From NCBI GenBank assembly GCA_021796055.1, contig JAJYOS010000395.1, positions 1 to 6,445 on the forward strand: a stretch of DNA of 6,445 nucleotides, written 5' to 3'. Both the position numbers and the translations under genes were made by a program. Within the stretch, counting starts at the first letter, position 1, and every line of letters begins with the position of its first letter. The stretch comes from Bacteroidota bacterium. GTDB taxonomy: Bacteria > Bacteroidota > Kryptoniia > Kryptoniales > JAKASW01. Under the pieces are notes generated by a model. The model was not told where the DNA came from and searched no databases. It worked only from the letters and a program-made list of their open reading frames with translations. This document shows positions 6,027-6,445 of this stretch, one piece after another.

Positions 6027-6445
6027 ATGAAAAAACCCGTATTGTTTTTCCTAGTCGCTCTGTTCTGTGCTGCTAATGTTGAGGCGCAGATAAACGCAAT
6101 GCCGAGGGAACTCCGGCATGACTACGTCGCACCGGACCAGATAGTCACCATAGCTTCGAACACGCCTTTTAACCAGGCGATCAGTATCCTGGACAGCTAC
6201 AGCAGAAAGTTCCTTAAGAAGATAATTGTCGATCCGGAGAACAGAACCGGGGCCATTGGCGTGGACGTCGACCGGATGCAGTGGCTCGACGCCTTCGAAT
6301 CCATACTGAGGGCGAATAATCTGTGGTACAAGGAGTATGACAGCTATATTCAGATAGTCGCAGGGCAGCAGCAGCAGGTCACTGTAAAAGGGGAGGAGAA
6401 ACAGCAGGCCGCTCTCCCGCCCGGTACTCCGACACTTGACACGAG
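6027..6445 (+). CDS. pilQ: PilQ/GspD-type secretin, N-terminal part (3' end outside window)
   Basis: This open frame runs off the window end after 139 codons. It starts with a Sec signal peptide: MKK, a hydrophobic core PVLFFLVALFCA, and a likely cleavage after VEA (residue 20). Residues about 37-111 match the secretin and TonB short N-terminal (STN, N0) domain: QIVTIASNTPFNQAISIL, then KKIIVDPENRTGAIGVDV, MQWLDAFESILRANNLWY, and SYIQIV. This domain in PilQ and GspD faces the alignment proteins in the periplasm. A glutamine-rich linker with QQQQ (114-117) and prolines follows (112-137). The mature protein enters the STN domain with only a short spacer; no AMIN domain is seen in front of it, unlike many PilQ proteins. 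The rest, expected to hold further N domains and the outer-membrane secretin barrel, lies beyond the window. Position after the pilO gene supports pilQ; GspD cannot be excluded from this part alone, and an STN-containing protein of another kind is unlikely in this setting. Confidence 0.85.
   Translation, partial: MKKPVLFFLVALFCAANVEAQINAMPRELRHDYVAPDQIVTIASNTPFNQAISILDSYSRKFLKKIIVDPENRTGAIGVDVDRMQWLDAFESILRANNLWYKEYDSYIQIVAGQQQQVTVKGEEKQQAALPPGTPTLDT

Noticed and set aside
6057..6068. Cysteine 14 in the secretin signal peptide as a lipobox
   Set aside because: The residues before it are A-L-F, with a bulky Phe at -1, which does not fit a lipobox. VEA followed by Gln is a normal signal peptidase I site.

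Overview
The window is the inside of one compact, single-strand (+) operon for the inner-membrane motor, the alignment complex and the outer-membrane secretin of a type IV pilus-like machine (type IV filament superfamily, related to type II secretion). In order: the 3' end of a PilC/GspF platform protein, a PilB/GspE-type assembly ATPase, a second, divergent PilT-type ATPase, a PilM-PilN fusion, a PilO protein with a PilP-like C-terminal domain, and the 5' end of a PilQ/GspD-type secretin. Both the first and the last gene are cut by the window edges.

The organism is a diderm (Gram-negative-type) bacterium, because a secretin with a Sec signal peptide is present. Every complete gene has a clear AGGAG/GAGG-like ribosome binding site about 5-9 bases before its start, and base composition looks moderately balanced. 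The sequences are far from the familiar proteobacterial Pil proteins. I cannot assign a phylum; an uncultured lineage around the FCB group (for example Ignavibacteria-like) is a guess only.

Genes are separated by 8, 59, 20, 12 and 12 bases (first to last junction), with no convincing promoter or terminator between them, so co-transcription is the simplest reading. The assembly ATPase should bind PilC to drive polymerisation and the PilT-type ATPase should drive or modulate depolymerisation. The PilMN and PilO(P) proteins would form the cytoplasm-to-periplasm alignment ring that docks on the secretin.

The most notable point is economy. The four usual alignment genes pilM, pilN, pilO and pilP appear as two fused genes, and the order M-N-O-P-Q is kept. 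The PilM half has lost the acidic nucleotide-binding motifs of the actin-like fold, which makes the PilMN protein resemble GspL of type II secretion. The PilT-like ATPase has an altered Asp box and an altered C-terminal signature. No pilin, prepilin peptidase, RNA gene, mobile element, repeat array or CRISPR is visible here.
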